7,182 nt of DNA from CAYSYY01 sp964576115 [NCBI: uncultured Gemmatimonadota bacterium] (GTDB taxonomy: Bacteria; Blakebacterota; Blakebacteria; Blakebacterales). Every line of letters begins with the position of its first letter. Positions within the stretch are counted from its first letter, which is position 1. The translations under genes and the position numbers were made by a program. Positions 7,127 through 7,182 of the stretch are shown in pieces. Where the stretch lies: contig CAZNUA010000097.1 of NCBI GenBank assembly GCA_964576115.1, positions 1 through 7,182 of the forward strand, given 5' to 3'. The notes beneath the pieces are model-generated. The model ran no database searches. It had not been told where the DNA came from and saw nothing but the letters and a program-made list of their open reading frames with translations.

Positions 7127-7177
7127 AATATTTGGCGTCGACTAACATTTGCCGTCATCAAATATTTGCCGACGGCA
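7127..7177. repeat. Three imperfect 17-bp tandem repeats at the right edge
   Basis: Units start at 7127 (AATATTTGGCGTCGACT), 7144 (AACATTTGCCGTCATCA) and 7161 (AATATTTGCCGACGGCA), with an exact 17-bp period. Pairs agree at 12-13 of 17 positions and share the core AAYATTTGSCGWC. The array may continue beyond the window. It resembles clustered operator or iteron-type binding sites. There are no unique spacers, so it is not CRISPR. Confidence 0.55.
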
Positions 7178-7178
7178 A
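7166..7178. promoter_or_regulatory. Palindrome TTGCCG-A-CGGCAA
   Basis: A perfect 6-bp inverted repeat around a single central base, overlapping the third 17-bp repeat unit. The size and odd-centred symmetry resemble operators of helix-turn-helix repressors. No regulator gene is visible in the window. Confidence 0.35.
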
Positions 7179-7182
7179 GCAA

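Noticed and set aside
7127-7182. Tandem repeats as the start of a CRISPR array
   Set aside because: The units are 17 bp, imperfect and directly adjacent, without unique spacers, and no cas gene is present.

Overview
The window reads as GC-rich DNA from a Gram-negative bacterium. All five genes lie on the minus strand, and every product begins with an export signal; three of these look like lipoprotein (signal peptidase II) signals. The mix of a GH95 glycosidase, a 6-bladed beta-propeller lipoprotein of the 'GrRGxGPGE' type, an M28 peptidase with a PA insert, and an ankyrin/metallo-beta-lactamase-fold fusion is what I would expect from Gemmatimonadota, Acidobacteriota or related FCB-type lineages. 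The sequence alone does not fix the phylum.

Layout in transcription order, right to left. 7182-6911 is a leader region, more AT-rich than the genes. It holds three 17-bp tandem repeats at the window edge, a TTGCCG-A-CGGCAA palindrome, and an 8-bp dyad TATCAACT-N9-AGTTGATA. Next is a small lipoprotein of unknown function (6910-6473). Four bases later comes a secreted M28 zinc aminopeptidase (6468-4726) with a complete metal site and an odd Cys-rich tail. That tail overlaps the start of a secreted ankyrin-repeat protein (4792-3035), whose C-terminal metallo-beta-lactamase-like domain has lost most of its expected metal ligands. A 109-bp gap leads to a beta-propeller lipoprotein (2925-1666). A 61-bp gap then leads to a GH95 alpha-L-fucosidase/alpha-L-galactosidase lipoprotein (1604-1), cut by the window edge exactly inside the predicted general-acid codon.

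Spacing suggests one transcription unit, with a possible second entry point upstream of the ankyrin gene. There a perfect TGTGA-N6-TCACA site (the CRP-family consensus) is nested in a larger 37-bp dyad next to a strong Shine-Dalgarno sequence. The set could serve extracellular scavenging of peptides and L-fucose or L-galactose glycans at the cell envelope, but this link is inferred only from co-location and export signals. No RNA genes, insertion sequences or CRISPR arrays were seen. I did not find a clear-cut new system. The strongest oddities are the degenerate MBL domain fused to secreted ankyrin repeats and the nested dyad in front of that gene.
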